64,000 bases of DNA from Chondrosia reniformis (GCA_947172415.1 OX359190.1:9486001-9550000), one strand, 5' to 3'. Counted from the first letter of the stretch, positions 49,101-60,833 are shown. Notes: generated by a model from the sequence alone, not told the origin. A program made the numbers and translations.

Positions 49101-52100
49101 TCATGTACAACCTAGGGAATTTCTGGGAGACTCACATAACAACTGACATAAAGAATGAATGCATGTAAACTGACAGAAATAAGCTGAAGGCCAAAATTGC
49201 TTCCTTGGTGCTTTTGACTGAGTTCTAGCTGATGAAGAAAAGCCTTAATCCTATCCTCAGGAAATCCTTCCCTAATAAACAATGAATAAAAGTGTATCAT
49301 AGGGGGAGGGATGGTGGGGGGAGGGGAGGGGAGATGGAGGAAGGGTGGTGGGGTGGATGGGAGGGGAGGGGGAGATGGAGCGGAGAGAGGGGTGGTGGAT
49401 GGGAGGGGAGGGGGAGATGGAGCGGAGGGAGGGGTGGTAGAGGGGAGGGAAGGGGGAGATGAAGTGGAGGGAGGGGTGGTAGAGGGGAGGGAAGGGGGAG
49501 ATGGAGTGGAGGGAGGGGTGGTAGAGGGGAGGGAAGGGGGAGATGGAGTGGAGGGAGGGGTGGTAGAGGGGAGGGAAGGGGGAGATGGAGTGGAGGGAGG
49601 GGTGGTACATAAGTGTGCTGCATATGACTGAATGCCAATCAAATAGGACATACGTAGTGCTAGAATGAAGGATTAATTGACTCCTTACAACAATACAACT
49701 TACTCAGCCACCTTCTTAAAGGTCTCCCAGATCCTCTCTTTGACATTCTCAACATCCTCTTCATTGATTCCTTGAAGACCAATGGAAAAGGACATCTCCT
49801 TAAGATGTCCCCCAACACTGGAACAAAGAACAGTAACTCAACTGAGCAACAAACCCCAACAATTTAAAAGTAACTCTGGTAATGCTAGGCTATGACTGTT
49901 ACTAGTCAACAACCTTTAGGAAATGATACAGTCTTCTACTTTTATAGCAAAGAAATAGTGCTACATTTTGTTGATATTTGGTTTTAAAAAGATCTAGCTG
50001 TTGTGTAAGAATATGTTACCCTGTTCCGGGAGAAAAATTGGAGCCAACATTTGATTCTATCAGAGACTGGTAGAATGGAGATGCTTGTCCATCCACCAGC
50101 AAATGTGAGATCAGAGCAATCAGGAGATTCTCTTTCAAATCTGTCATACTGTAGAATGGAAAGTGCATCAGGAGAGTTTTAGAAAAAGAAATGAGATGGA
50201 CGCAAAAAGAGAGAGGGAGATGGACGCAAAAAGAGAGAGGGAGATGGACGCAAAAAGAGAGAGGGAGATGGAGAGGGGGAGGAAACAGGGGAGGGAGGGA
50301 GAGGGGGAGGAAACAGGGGAGGGAGGGAGAGGGAGGGAGGGAGGGAGAGGGGGACAGTGAATTGAAAGAGAAACAGAAAATAAGTGGAGATGAAGAGTCT
50401 GTACAATAATTAACAATGGTCTCACTGACCTTTTCAACAGAAATGAGAGAGCAACTGTAGTCTGTTTAGCTGGGTCTGGGGCCATTGCATCAGGAGCACA
50501 ACTTATGTGACTCTCCCTCTACATACAGGAGTACAGTATCTATGATAACTCATGTGACTATCATGTGACCAAAGAGTATCCTTATATCACTAACAGGAGC
50601 TGTCCATCTAGTCTCCAGCGGTACTGCTGTGACCTTTTCTCCTTTTGTAAAATGGCTTAACACCTGCCTGTCTATCTCTCTGAGGTGAGACTTTAGAGAC
50701 ATGTCACCATATGTGAAGAAACTAGAAGAGAATGGAGAATATTAATAAAAACATGTATTGTATTTTCTTAAATTTCGGATACCAAAATATTCATAAAAAT
50801 GGAATTAATCATCACTAATGTCAATATATATAAAATTGCTGAGCTGAAAGGATTCAAGAGAGGGGGAGAGCCATAATTATGAGGTGCTTTTAGTGTCAGA
50901 CAAGTCATCACAGCAAACGAAATCGGGTCCTATTACAAAACCAATTGTTGAAGAAACTATTTTGGAAGAAACTGAAGAAAATGTATGTTATGAACATTCA
51001 GAGGGACAGTAGTGCATCCCCTCAAGCTGGTGCATCAGTGATTGTGTACTATATGGACTTGGGGACTGCAGTCATGAGACCTACGTACACTGCATTGCTG
51101 GGGTGATAGTGCTTGGAGTGAAAATCTCTCAGCTGCTGCCACTGAATAGAAAAAGCAAACATAATACGTATACATACAGCTACACCAATTGGAACTTACA
51201 GTGAGATTTGGTATATCCAAGGGGTAGCCCCCATATTCATTGGAGTAGGTGTGTCCAGGATAAAGCTTCCTCTGCAAGTGACTCAAAAAAATTGAATCAC
51301 TATCCGACTATGATCAACAAACAAAATATTCATCACAATATACGTACATTTATCATAATAGCATAGTAACTAGGGGAGGAAACAGGGGAGGGAGGGAGAG
51401 GGAGATGGAGAGGGAGGAAACAGGGGAGGGAGGGAGAGGGAGATGGAGAGGGGAGGAGACAGAGGAGGGAGGGAGAGGGAGATGTAGAGGGGAGGAAATA
51501 GGGGAGGGAGGGAGAGGGAGATGTAGAGGGGAGGAAATAGGGGAGGGAGGGAGAGGGAGATGGGGAGGGGAGGAGACAGAGGAGGGAGGGAGAGGGAGAT
51601 GTAGAGGGAGATGGAGAGGGGAGGAAATAGGGGAGGGAGGGAGAGGGAGATGGAGAGGGGAGGAAATAGAGGAGGGACTACCACACTTGTATGAATAATA
51701 ATAGTATAGTAACTATAAAGATAAGTAAACTCACAAAATGGCCCTTCATCTCGTTAAAGACTACTCCTTTGAAGATGATGGGTGATTCCTTGTCATGCAC
51801 ATCTGCAGGCTCTAGTCTCCATCCTTCCTGACTAGAGGAGGAAGGTCATTAGTGGTGAAGGTGAATAATAAATGCTGTGTTATATAAGCATTCATGGGTA
51901 AGGCCAAGGACTCACATAAGATCAAGAAGATCAAGAAGACAAAGATTCCCAGGATCACTGATGAAGGGTGGAATTCCCAGAAACAGCTGTCTGGCCCAGT
52001 GGAGAAGAAGAGAAGTAGAAGAAGAAAAGTCTTGTATCCTCATCCAAAGCTCTCACTAGGTTTAGTTCTATATAGGCCTTTACTTGTAAGTAGATGTAGC

Positions 52101-53496
52101 ATGTAAGAAAAATGGTGTGTTAGATATTTATGAGAGGCAATTACCGAAAGTCCATCTCTTTCAGTAGTGGAAAAAAGACTGCATCGAGGTACACTGAGAG
52201 TAGGTTTTTAAAGTCTTGTTCATTTTGAGTGGAGAATGGATATAATGTATAATCACAGGCTAAAATAGAAAAAAAAGAATTTTGTGAGTAATTGAAGTGA
52301 TAATCAAACCACAAGTAATTACAATAAAAATTATCCAGAGGAAAAATGAAAGAAGCGAATACAAAATACTCTTACATGTGAAAGCATTCATGAAAGTGGA
52401 TAAAGATCTATTCAGCATTTTAAAAAAGGGATCTCTGCAGGGAAAGCTCTTTGATCCACAGAGAACAGTGTGTTCCAGAATATGTGGTACTCCAGTACTG
52501 TCCATTGGAATTGTCCGAAAACCAACACTGCAGAACAAAAGATAGCTTGATATTATTTCCCCAATCACATCCTTATATTAACTACCCTTGATTACTGGTT
52601 CTGATAACAATTGCTTTTCAAAATCAGTTAAAGGTCCATGCTGTGTATGAGTAACTGAAGGTAGGAGTTAGTGATAGCACGGTCTCTGGAATTTACAAAC
52701 AATCAACAACCAAACAATCAATATTCAGGCCTTAGAGATCTTCATAAAACTAACAAGACTTAAAAACATTTCTAAGAAGTTTTTCCCCCCACACGTGCAG
52801 TTAAGGAAGATCTTCTGATCGAAACATCATGGATATTGAACCCCAGGGGGCGGAGCTATTGCTCAATAACTAGTACTCCTACCCTTAAAATCAAACTCGT
52901 ATGAAATCAGTGCTAAACTGTATAGGACTATATGAGCATATGAACTGACCTAAATACGTTATTGCCATCGTCCCTTGCTAAATGGAGATGTTGAGCAGCA
53001 GTGGTCCGGTGTTCTAGTTCCACTGCTGTCAGCTGAAAATCTGGAATCCGTGTCACTTGTCTGACAATGTACTTGTCAATTGTACCTCCAGGACTCAATT
53101 CATCTTTTACACAATAAAGAAAATGTGATCACAAATAAAAAGAGGAGAATTTACCTTTACATCCAGAAATGGCTTTGCATATAATGGAGTTACTTGCATA
53201 GAGGTTGCAATAAATAGCAGTTGGTGAAACAATCTATCAACTGCAAACTTATATCTCAACATGTACAAAGAGATGAAAAATATTACAAACCTATTTCTCG
53301 CAAACTAGACTCTATTCTAGCTCTTCCAGAAGTAGAGGCGATATTCTGGGGTCTTTCACTCCATGACGAATTAGTACCCGAGCTCCTGTAAAACCGTTGC
53401 GACCTAAGATATAAGCATACTTGTAATGTTCTACGCCATATTCGCGGCTTACATGACTTACCGAGACTTCGATGCCAAGATTAGCCTTCTAAACAT
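43134..53496 (-). CDS. PITRM1: Mitochondrial presequence protease (PreP, M16C)
   Basis: Twenty-six exons with consistent phases from ATG 53496 to TGA 43134, e.g. 53496-53462, 53403-53291, 53103-52950, 52527-52376, 52259-52145, 51831-51735, 51307-51200, 50721-50595, 48910-48737, 47608-47411, 47196-46933, 46649-46541, 46064-45952, 45804-45682, 43830-43716, 43465-43332 and 43254-43134; roughly 1,000 residues, the usual family length. The N-terminus is Arg/Ser-rich without acids, fitting a mitochondrial presequence. The inverted zinc motif HILEH, with [10 protein letters not shown] downstream, marks the M16C catalytic domain; the distal Glu should lie in the EMDFRQEGWRLE region. The C-terminal half carries [18 protein letters not shown]. 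It degrades presequence peptides and amyloid-type peptides in the mitochondrial matrix. Several introns contain G-rich minisatellites, and one holds an antisense 7TM gene. Confidence 0.95.
44453..45421 (+). CDS. Single-exon seven-transmembrane receptor (rhodopsin-like, unassigned)
   Basis: One uninterrupted 322-codon frame. Seven hydrophobic segments lie at about residues 25-48, 61-85, 103-128, 140-163, 190-215, 228-255 and 264-292. The N-terminus has NES and NDS sequons. A Cys at the top of TM3 (ELCTF) and one in the second outer loop (HICASNG) could form the family disulfide; TM4 has the conserved Trp (ICWVS). The DRY and NPxxY motifs are not conventional, and a basic helix-8-like tail ([10 protein letters not shown]) follows TM7. 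It lies antisense inside a PITRM1 intron (43831-45681). An AATAAA follows the stop by about 58 bases. The ligand is unknown; a sponge lineage-specific GPCR or chemoreceptor is likely. Confidence 0.88.
   Translation: MNESNDSLGYETSLFDLPDQYYRSIIVSFSAAFLLINGLCFFLAYVPIFRVLPKLGWDSLFKWLAINYSIVGLVLLLDSIAIFAADLTLLMDENGISTNELCTFHFSLVATVIPTLAVCIPFTFVIVKTWLVHRNRVYKHLWLAYAVLSIICWVSAITLGIPLLVPTLFPNVLSFGHICASNGSKASVIQQVKILLHILPFTISVFCLYSIAHVLLQVHSSVNKPKEEYMQLKALTAATLVHHFHTTLSGVGTTIVSTIFQRDGFTWPVLIIVQLSIESSKLIYSMFGIIMIFLSKKFSRSAKELYYCKRKRHHSKSTIFPQ
45479..45484 (+). terminator. Polyadenylation signal of the nested 7TM gene
   Basis: AATAAA 58 bases after the stop codon of the intronless receptor, in the expected position for 3' end formation. 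Confidence 0.6.
46085..46525. repeat. ATGG/GGAT tetranucleotide array with 28-bp higher-order blocks
   Basis: GGATGGAT runs alternate with GACGGAGAGATAGAGGG blocks, over 400 bp, in a PITRM1 intron. The resulting His/Pro/Ser-rich frames on the minus strand are not genes. Confidence 0.95.
48930..49135. repeat. 42-bp minisatellite in PITRM1 intron
   Basis: About five copies of a 42-bp unit containing CCCTAGGGAATTTCTGGG and GGGATTGCAGTCATG. It lies between PITRM1 exons at 49271-49175 and 48910-48737. Confidence 0.95.
49300..49610. repeat. 42-bp G-rich minisatellite in PITRM1 intron
   Basis: About seven copies of a unit with GGGGGAGATGGAGTGGAGGG and GGGGTGGTAGAGGGGAGGG. Strong G/C strand asymmetry, with G-runs of 3-6. 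Confidence 0.95.
50175..50350. repeat. 24-bp and G/A-rich minisatellite in PITRM1 intron
   Basis: Three and a half copies of GAGATGGACGCAAAAAGAGA-type units run into GGGAGGGAGAGGGGGAGGAAACAG repeats. Confidence 0.95.
51374..51680. repeat. 39-bp G/A-rich minisatellite in PITRM1 intron
   Basis: About eight copies of a purine-only unit containing GGGAGGGAGAGGGAGATG and GAGGGGAGGAAATAGG. The unit is related to the second half of the 50175-50350 array. Confidence 0.95.
51885..52135 (+). repeat. Interspersed repeat family A, best-preserved copy
   Basis: Contains the full block order: a GATCAAGAAGATCAAGAAGA region, ATCACTGATGAAGGGTGGAA, CAGCTGTCTGGCCCAGTGG, CATCCAAAGCTCTCACTAGG, and a TAGATGTAGCATGTAAG/AATGGTGTGTTAGA tail. 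It keeps an open frame of 70 codons across most of its length. It lies in a PITRM1 intron. Confidence 0.9.
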
Positions 53497-53673
53497 CGTG
53501 GAATCGTATTTCGTATTTCTTTGACTATTGAAAAACGGTTAGTAACGAGATATTATTGTCGATATCCCATATAATATTACGATCGTATCCTTAAGAATTA
53601 TCGTTTTGCTTTTTTCATTTAATCACCGCGAATTTCTTAGCAACAGTTTTCGTAGCAAAAATATAGACAGAAT
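53497..53673. promoter_or_regulatory. Bidirectional promoter between PITRM1 and DAGL
   Basis: Only 177 bp separate the divergent start codons of PITRM1 (53496) and the DAG lipase (53674), so both 5' UTRs and promoters must share it. It contains the perfect palindrome TACGATCGTA at 53578-53587. No canonical TATA box is convincing in either direction. Confidence 0.7.
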
Positions 53674-56600
53674 ATGCCGGCTCTTCATGCATTCGGTACA
53701 AAATGGAAAATTGGCAGTGACGACTTAGTCTTTCCATTTTTCTGGTCACTACTCATGCGTTTTGTTTGGTAAGAGCTTTGCAGTGTAGCAGGTTGTCCTG
53801 TGCAAGTGTTTTCCATTAAATTACTATTTAAATGCATAGCCTTTAAGGCCTCAAGTGTTTTCCATTAAATTACTATTTAAATGCATAGCCTTTAATGTCA
53901 TGTTACGTATGATAGATCAATTTTTCTTTGTTCGTAGGATTATTATCATTGGTTTGGTGTTAGTATTTTTTGCCGACAATCAGGGTTGCAAAGAAATAAA
54001 TTTGCTAAAAATCTATCTCTGCGTTCTCATTGTCCTCCATGGAGCCATGGGAGCTATAGAGTTTAGTGGTCTCTGTATCAGTGCGAAAGGCACCATAGGA
54101 AACCCAAGGCCAAGACGGCACATGAATGTTATCCTTTATCTCCTAACTTTCGTCTTCCTTCTGGTAGTTGTATGGGATGTGATGGGATTCATATGGGCCT
54201 TCGATCCAGAGGTCGATTGCAACATAAGTCACACTCTTCTAACATTCACTCGTTTATTGCTCGTCTGGAATACCATAACAACTTTTGGCGTGACCTGTTT
54301 CATGTTTTTTAGAATCGGCATCTGTCGTATGTGTTGTGTTCCCAAAAAGATGAAGTACGAAGAGCTCGCTCCCTCCGAGAGCTATGGCGGTAGAAGGTTG
54401 TCGAGGATTAGTAGCGCTTCTCTTAAGCGTCATCTTCAGCGCCGTAGATGGCAATGGCGTCTTCAAAATGTATTGTGTTGCATGAAGCTTCGCCAGTTTC
54501 AGAGATCGATATTCAGTGAAGTAGCTATAACGCTGGCAGATGTATTTAGAAAGTTAAGAGGTTATGTACCATCAGATATTGCAGCGGGAATGGTACTTTT
54601 AGCAATGGATTGTTCCACTAAAGAGGTATATGTATATATATATTGACTAAATACATTTACTACATACTGCATGTACATACACGAGCACATGCAGCCTTGT
54701 TTTGCTATACCTTTATTAATCAGATGAGTACTGCCATCCTGATATGCACACATGAAGCTGCAACCTCAAAAATATCATGAGCCCAAAGATTTTTCTCACA
54801 TGAAAATATGTGATAGATAATAATAATTAGCAATTGAATTTATAAATGATTTTAATCTTGTAGGATGAGTGGATAAATTTAGGAACTGAAACGAACAAAG
54901 GGTGTAGCTTAGAGTTGACAAAGAAGGTAACCATGACAACATATGTATATAAGCATACGTACTTATCAGTGGCTCTTATATGTGTCAATGTGACTCTTTT
55001 TCTGTTAATGTACATGTAGACTGACAGAACTATTATCAAACGACTTTCTCACTACTTCAAGTATGCATGTGCCATATATGGTTATCCCTGCTACATCAAA
55101 TCTTCACCATTTTTGGGAAGAATCAAACTGTACACTTCCTGTTGCTGGTCAGTACATACCACCTCATATATCACAGATACATTATGTTACAATAGTCTAT
55201 ACAATAGTCTGTTTTTATAATTATACTTTCTACATGTAGTTGCAAAAATAGTACCAAAGAAGGTGATATGCAGTTGTATGTCACTGGAGACAACAGATGT
55301 GGATGGAATATGGTAGCTGTCATGAATACTACTGGCCTAAAGATGAGAGATATCATTTATGCACAATTTCAACCAGAAGTACATACATACAGTGCACATG
55401 CATACAATTCAAGGATAACACACAATTTATATATGTAAACATTCAGACTGTATATATACACTCCATTGCTATGGCAACCAAGGCAAATTATATCCCACAA
55501 CTGAAGTATAACTATAATAAGAGGCACTTTGGCCTTTTATTATAGTTATACAATGCGATATCCCACTGATAACTCAGTAAACACCTATAAGCTTGCGTTA
55601 TCCATTATCCCACAAAAAGCCTACAGGGGCGGAGTGTATAACTATTATGTACGTATACACAGTAACATGCGTTTATATCCATGTTTATATGTACACAGGT
55701 ATACTTGCCAGCATTCTTTATAGCAGTGGACAATAAGGAGAAAGCAATAGTATTGTCAATAAGAGGATCTAAATCTCTTTCTGTGAGTTATTTCAGGTGC
55801 TTTGTGTATGTCTTCCGACTGAGAATTAATACATGTGTAGGATCTACTAACAGATTTAGCCTCTCAGCCAGAACTGGTATCTGCTCCAAATGTCAATGAA
55901 TTTTATGCTCATAAGGTGAGTTTATATGCATACAGTACATCAGCGTACACCTCAGTGTACACATTGATATGGAAGCCATTTTGCAATAAAGGACAACACC
56001 TCCATATAATAACCAAAGGTGTCCTTATATGGAGGAGGTTCCACTGTGCAGTATAATCTATGTACGTTACATGTACTTATATAGGGATGTGCTGAAGCAG
56101 CTCAAGCTCTGCTCTTTAAACTGAAAGCTGAAGGAATATTGGATACAATATCACTCCTCTATCCAGTTAGTTAACACATACATATATATGGCTCATAGGT
56201 CTGTATACATTCCTACTTAGAGAATACTACATATATCGTACTCTCTGATATTCATTAAAAGGCTTATAGGTTAGTGGTAACTGGACACAGCCTAGGAGCG
56301 GGGATTGCAGTTATAATAGCAATCATGCTCAAGGAGACATATCATGCCGTACACTGCTATGCCTTCAGCCCACCTGGAGGACTACTGAGGTATGGACTAC
56401 ATGCATTTTGTACTCTATATGAGAAAGAAATTTATTGTATAAGGTCGATCTGCATGTACAAAGACCGCATGCAATGCCGCAAGACCTGTCTAATCCAGTC
56501 ACCCATGGGAATTTGGCTGCCTTAATTACTAACCAGGCTATCAGAGTTTAAAATAGTGTAGTGTAAATTAATAGGACTAGACTAAGATTAAGTGTCTATA

Positions 56601-58373
56601 GTAATATAAACAGGTGACTCTCCTATGCATAGAGAAGTGAGTATTTATGCATGTATAGAGAGCATGCAATTGTGGAACTGTTTATTACCTTTTGTTCTTT
56701 ATAATTTAGTCAGAATGCTGTTACCTACTCCCGATCATTTGTGACTTCAACAGTGTTCGGTGATGAAATGATACCAAGGTGTGTATATGTATTAGTTATA
56801 CCACGGTGCTGATCATGAGGTGTATATACAGTATATACACCTCATATATACATAGGCTTGTGATCATACTATAACACACATATATATATGAACTTAGACA
56901 ATCTAATCTTATTCACCATTTAATATTAATGTACATAGACCTTCTGTGACTAGTATATAAGCCAATTTGGCAGCTCAGCTTACTGTCACGTTAATATAAT
57001 CATTTTTATCAAAATCATGTATACAATATGTTAAATGTATGTATTGTAATACACAATATGTATACATTAGACTTAGTCTTCAATCTGTTGAGTCACTTAC
57101 TGAAAGACTACTACAAGTCATTAGGATATCCAACAAACCAAAGGTATAAATGTGCACATGCATATAAATATGTATGTACGTATATGTGTATACCATAAAA
57201 CAGATAGGCAGTGCAGGTCACATGCATGATACATTTAAATGACAACCAGTAGCTTCATGTATACGTATACATGTCAAATTGATAAAGATGCAGCACTAAG
57301 TTTCCATTAAATACTATAATAGTTATAGTGTACAGCCAAACTGATATTAATGAAAAGGATGGAGTTTGTGTGCGATAGTATTCTATATCGGAGCATTTAA
57401 AGTTTTAGGATTTAAAAAAAGGAAAATTGTTTTTGTCTCTCTGTCTCTTACATTGATGTTATATCTCTTGCCAACTAGTATCGTATATTCCTGGAAGGCA
57501 TCCTTGTTTGGTTGGGATGCTGGAAGCCTTCCTTTTCCACAAAGAAAGCATCTTCAAAGCAAGCACTAAAGATGGCATTCTCCACAGATGAAGGGGATGA
57601 TTTATGTAAGGGATTTGAACACATGGCCAATGAAGAGGAGTTGCTGGTGTGTGGTAGCACAGATGAGCTTACTGGAAAGAAGCTTATTCCACAAACTGAA
57701 AGAGAAGATCTCTTTCTACCAGGAAGGATACTGCATATTCACAAGAGAAAGGAGAAAAGGTACTACAATTTTAGAACAAACACTTGTATACCTTTCTATA
57801 AAGGCTACATACTTGATCATGGACATATGTTATAGGATCAAGATTAGGATTTAATGTTGTACTTTTAGTTGATAAAGCTGAAGTGGTACATATATGATTT
57901 ATCATTATAGCCATTTAAAGGAGTGGCATGTTAACCCTGCATGAAATAAGATAGTTTGCATGAGTGACTGTACTTGTTTCATGGGAAAATACAATTGCAA
58001 AATAATACATACTTTGTAAAAGTATATATGTGTATCACTATATATTTTAATACAGTGTTCTACACAAATGATTTCGCATACATGCTTGCCTTGATTCCTT
58101 TAACTCTATGCAATTATATATCTATTAAACCAATTAAGATTATCATAAATACCTAATGAAATTGGACATATACTCCAAGCAGTTCATTTTATAGCATATA
58201 CTGTATATATGTGCAGGTGCTGGGGTTTGCTGCACTCCTCAAGCTATAGGGTAACCTGGGAGACACAGGCTGCCTTTTCAGACATTTATGTGAACCGCAA
58301 GATGTGGACACACCACAAAACTGAGAGTCTTACAGCAGCCCTGAGTACTTTGAAGAGTTCAGCAAAGATTTAG
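53674..58373 (+). CDS. DAGL: sn-1-specific diacylglycerol lipase (DAGL, short beta-like form)
   Basis: Thirteen exons: 53674-53768, 53938-54625, 54864-54926, 55020-55147, 55240-55378, 55699-55782, 55841-55915, 56085-56165, 56262-56389, 56710-56778, 57071-57143, 57479-57759 and 58217-58373; all phases agree, about 680 residues. The N-terminus ([12 protein letters not shown]) is the DAGL hallmark, followed by four membrane spans in exon 2. The lipase core has the nucleophile motif GHSLGAG (exon 9), a catalytic Asp candidate in VFGDEMIPR (exon 10), and a His candidate in LPGRILHIH (exon 12). It hydrolyses diacylglycerol at sn-1 to give 2-arachidonoylglycerol-type monoacylglycerols. The length and lack of a long C-terminal tail resemble vertebrate DAGL-beta rather than alpha. 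The lid/regulatory segment after exon 6 is short. Confidence 0.95.
53803..53895 (+). repeat. 49-bp tandem duplication in DAGL intron 1
   Basis: CAAGTGTTTTCCATTAAATT... occurs at 53803 and again at 53852 with no difference over 44 bases, so the duplication is recent. Confidence 0.95.
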
Positions 58374-58949
58374 ACACATTCAATATAGTGAAAGCAATAA
58401 TAATGTGTTTTTGAATCCTATGTATATATATCCATGTACACTCTACATATATCCTGTATTTATTACCCAATTCATGTACATCAGAGAGTACAGTATAGCA
58501 CTCTGTCAAAGTAGGGATGGATGAGAAAAAACACATGTACATCACCTTATGGGAAATTACTTTAGGTCCAACTTAAATTCTAGCATGAAAGAGTAATGTA
58601 TGGATAGATATAGATCAAATTATATTTAAATGCATCATATTTTCTAAAACTTTAGAAGTTTGTATTTTTAAATTATTGCAGTTTAGGTTACAGAAACTTA
58701 ATTGGCACTGTCAAATGAACAAGTTCTGCATACACCACACACATACACACAATCTGCATTTCACATAAACAATTCGAGACACAACATGTACAGCTCCTCA
58801 ATCCATATCCTACAGAATGAAAATACTGTACATGAAATATATATAAATGTGCACCAAGCTGTGCAAAGACTATGATGATAAGCAAAAAATTAAATATAGA
58901 ATGATGCAATTATACCTATGTGACTTAACTTGAGAAAAAAGATCTTGAG
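58374..58949. other. DAGL 3' flank, nothing recognised
   Basis: AT-rich sequence with no coding exon or repeat from elsewhere in the window. Confidence 0.5.
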
Positions 58950-59600
58950 AGTGGTCATGTACTTCTCTCAGCACAACTCAAGTAGAGCTGTCCCAGGGCA
59001 CACCACGAGGAGGTGAAAGTACATCGTGCCCCACCCCACAGCGTTGACACTAACTATTGTGTAACAGAAGCTGTAACTGCGCAGTAATCTGCACTCATGG
59101 AGTTACTAGCCATGACATAGGAATCGATCAGCGTTAGCCTCACTTTCAGCCTATGCCAAGTCCGACCCTCCCGAACCGCAAACTGCCCCGATGAGAATCA
59201 GTGTGTTGCCACACCTTTAACTCCTCAGGATCGGATGACGTCCTTGAAGTGGGGACTGGCGAAACAACTGCCCAAATCAGGTGTCGACAACCGACTTCAA
59301 CTTACATAGTTACGCGATTACCTCAATCTCCGTGCCGTCAGACCCCAGCCGAAGCCAGAGCTAGTGAGGACCAATCCCAAGCACCAACCCTCCCACTGAG
59401 TTCCTGATCAGATTGCATATCCAACGTGACACCAGGCCGCATTCTCAGCTCGCTGGCGGAGCCGAGGGGAATCCTGGGTCTACTTGTCTAGCGCTCCGAA
59501 CAGGACTACTCGGGATAAGGAAAGACCACCGTCAGGCACAGAAACTTTAGCAACCACACGCGTCAAGTAAGCCACTGGGGGTAAACTGAAAAAAGTTCAC
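58950..59600. other. GC-rich block of unknown nature
   Basis: About 650 bp markedly richer in G+C and CpG than its flanks, with no long frame (the longest is 68 codons on the plus strand), no tandem structure and no recognisable RNA gene. It could be a CpG-rich regulatory region, part of a non-coding transcript, or a decayed mobile element. Confidence 0.4.
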
Positions 59601-59634
59601 ACCTCGCCATCTTTTATATGGCTGCATTCCATTG

Positions 59635-59689
59635 TTCCCGCGCAAACTCCTTATTAGGAATTTCCGGTCACGTGTTTAGGATGACGTCA
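59635..59689. promoter_or_regulatory. Promoter-like cluster: E2F-like, E-box and CRE sites
   Basis: Within 55 bp lie TTCCCGCGCAAA (59635-59646, E2F-like), CACGTG (59669-59674, E-box) and the full CRE palindrome TGACGTCA (59682-59689). Short ATG-started frames follow (59730, 59899), but no downstream plus-strand exons could be assembled. It may drive an unrecognised transcript. Confidence 0.5.
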
Positions 59690-60255
59690 GCCTAAATTAT
59701 AGTTTCACACCACTTTCGCAATATACAAAATGGCTGGCGAAGTGCATTGAAGAGAGGCACGAGAACGATCTTCATCGCAATCCGTGGTGAATTTGAGAAC
59801 TTTACAATTTGTGATGCATAGTCTAAAGGAATCGTCTGTCGAATCTCTCCAAAGCTTTTCTTAATCACACGCTAACCAGTTAATAAATCGATTAAAGCGA
59901 TGAACAGAAGCAGAGGTTTGTGAATTGTAAATTCAAAATTAGTTAGAGTTAGGCCCAAGAGGCATTTCTGCTGGGAATTATTACAAAGATCATAGGTTTC
60001 CAAAGTAATTGTCTAGGAAAACGATCTATTCTAGTTGTATTTTATCTTAACATTGATGTCAAGCTTATCTGTAAGAAATTGGATTAGATATATTCACGGT
60101 GAGATTCACAAACCAACTCCGCCCAGCCCCTCTATCATGGCTTTTAAATCATTATGGTTAGATTCAAAGAGCTGTCTGTGACATTTCATAGCAGTAATAG
60201 TATACCTAGAGCTAGATAAAGTTAGAGACAAATGTGGAAGAAACAGTTTTCAAAG

Positions 60256-60690
60256 ATTTCCTATGCACGCAGATACTCTTAATATTTCCTATACACACAG
60301 ATACTCTTAATATTTCCTATACACACAGATACTCTTAATACTCCCTATACACACAGATACTCTTAATATTTCCTATACACACAGATACTCTTAATACTTC
60401 CTATACACACAGATACTCTTAATATTTCCTATACACACAGATACTCTTAATATTTCCTATACACACAGATACTCTTAATATTTCCTATACACACAGATAC
60501 TCTTAATATTTCCTATACACACAGATACTCTTAATACTTCCTATACACACAGATACTCTTAATACTTCCTATACACACAGATACTCTTAATACTTCCTAT
60601 ACACACAGATACTCTTAATATTTCCTATACACACAGATACTCTTAATATTTCCTATACACACAGATACTCTTAATATTTCCTAATATAAT
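60256..60690. repeat. 28-bp tandem repeat
   Basis: About 15 copies of TATACACACAGATACTCTTAAT followed by TTCC or CTTCC variants, nearly uniform. It lies about 150 bp beyond the 3' end of the sulfotransferase gene. Confidence 0.95.
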
Positions 60691-60833
60691 ATAATCTTAA
60701 TATCATTGTGTTCTATTCAAATGAAATTTTTAAAAATATTTTAGTACACCTGTAGCTGTATTGATAATAATATTAATGTGAAATATTTATATCCTGAATA
60801 TAATTCATTTAAAAACGAGATGTCTGTATACAA

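Noticed and set aside
49112-49651. Pro/Ser-rich minus frames and Gly-rich plus frame
   Set aside because: Minisatellite translations. The only real coding part is the PITRM1 exon 49271-49175.
59201-59407. 68-codon plus frame in the GC-rich block
   Set aside because: Short, low-complexity Pro/Ser/Thr composition expected from GC-rich DNA; no domain.
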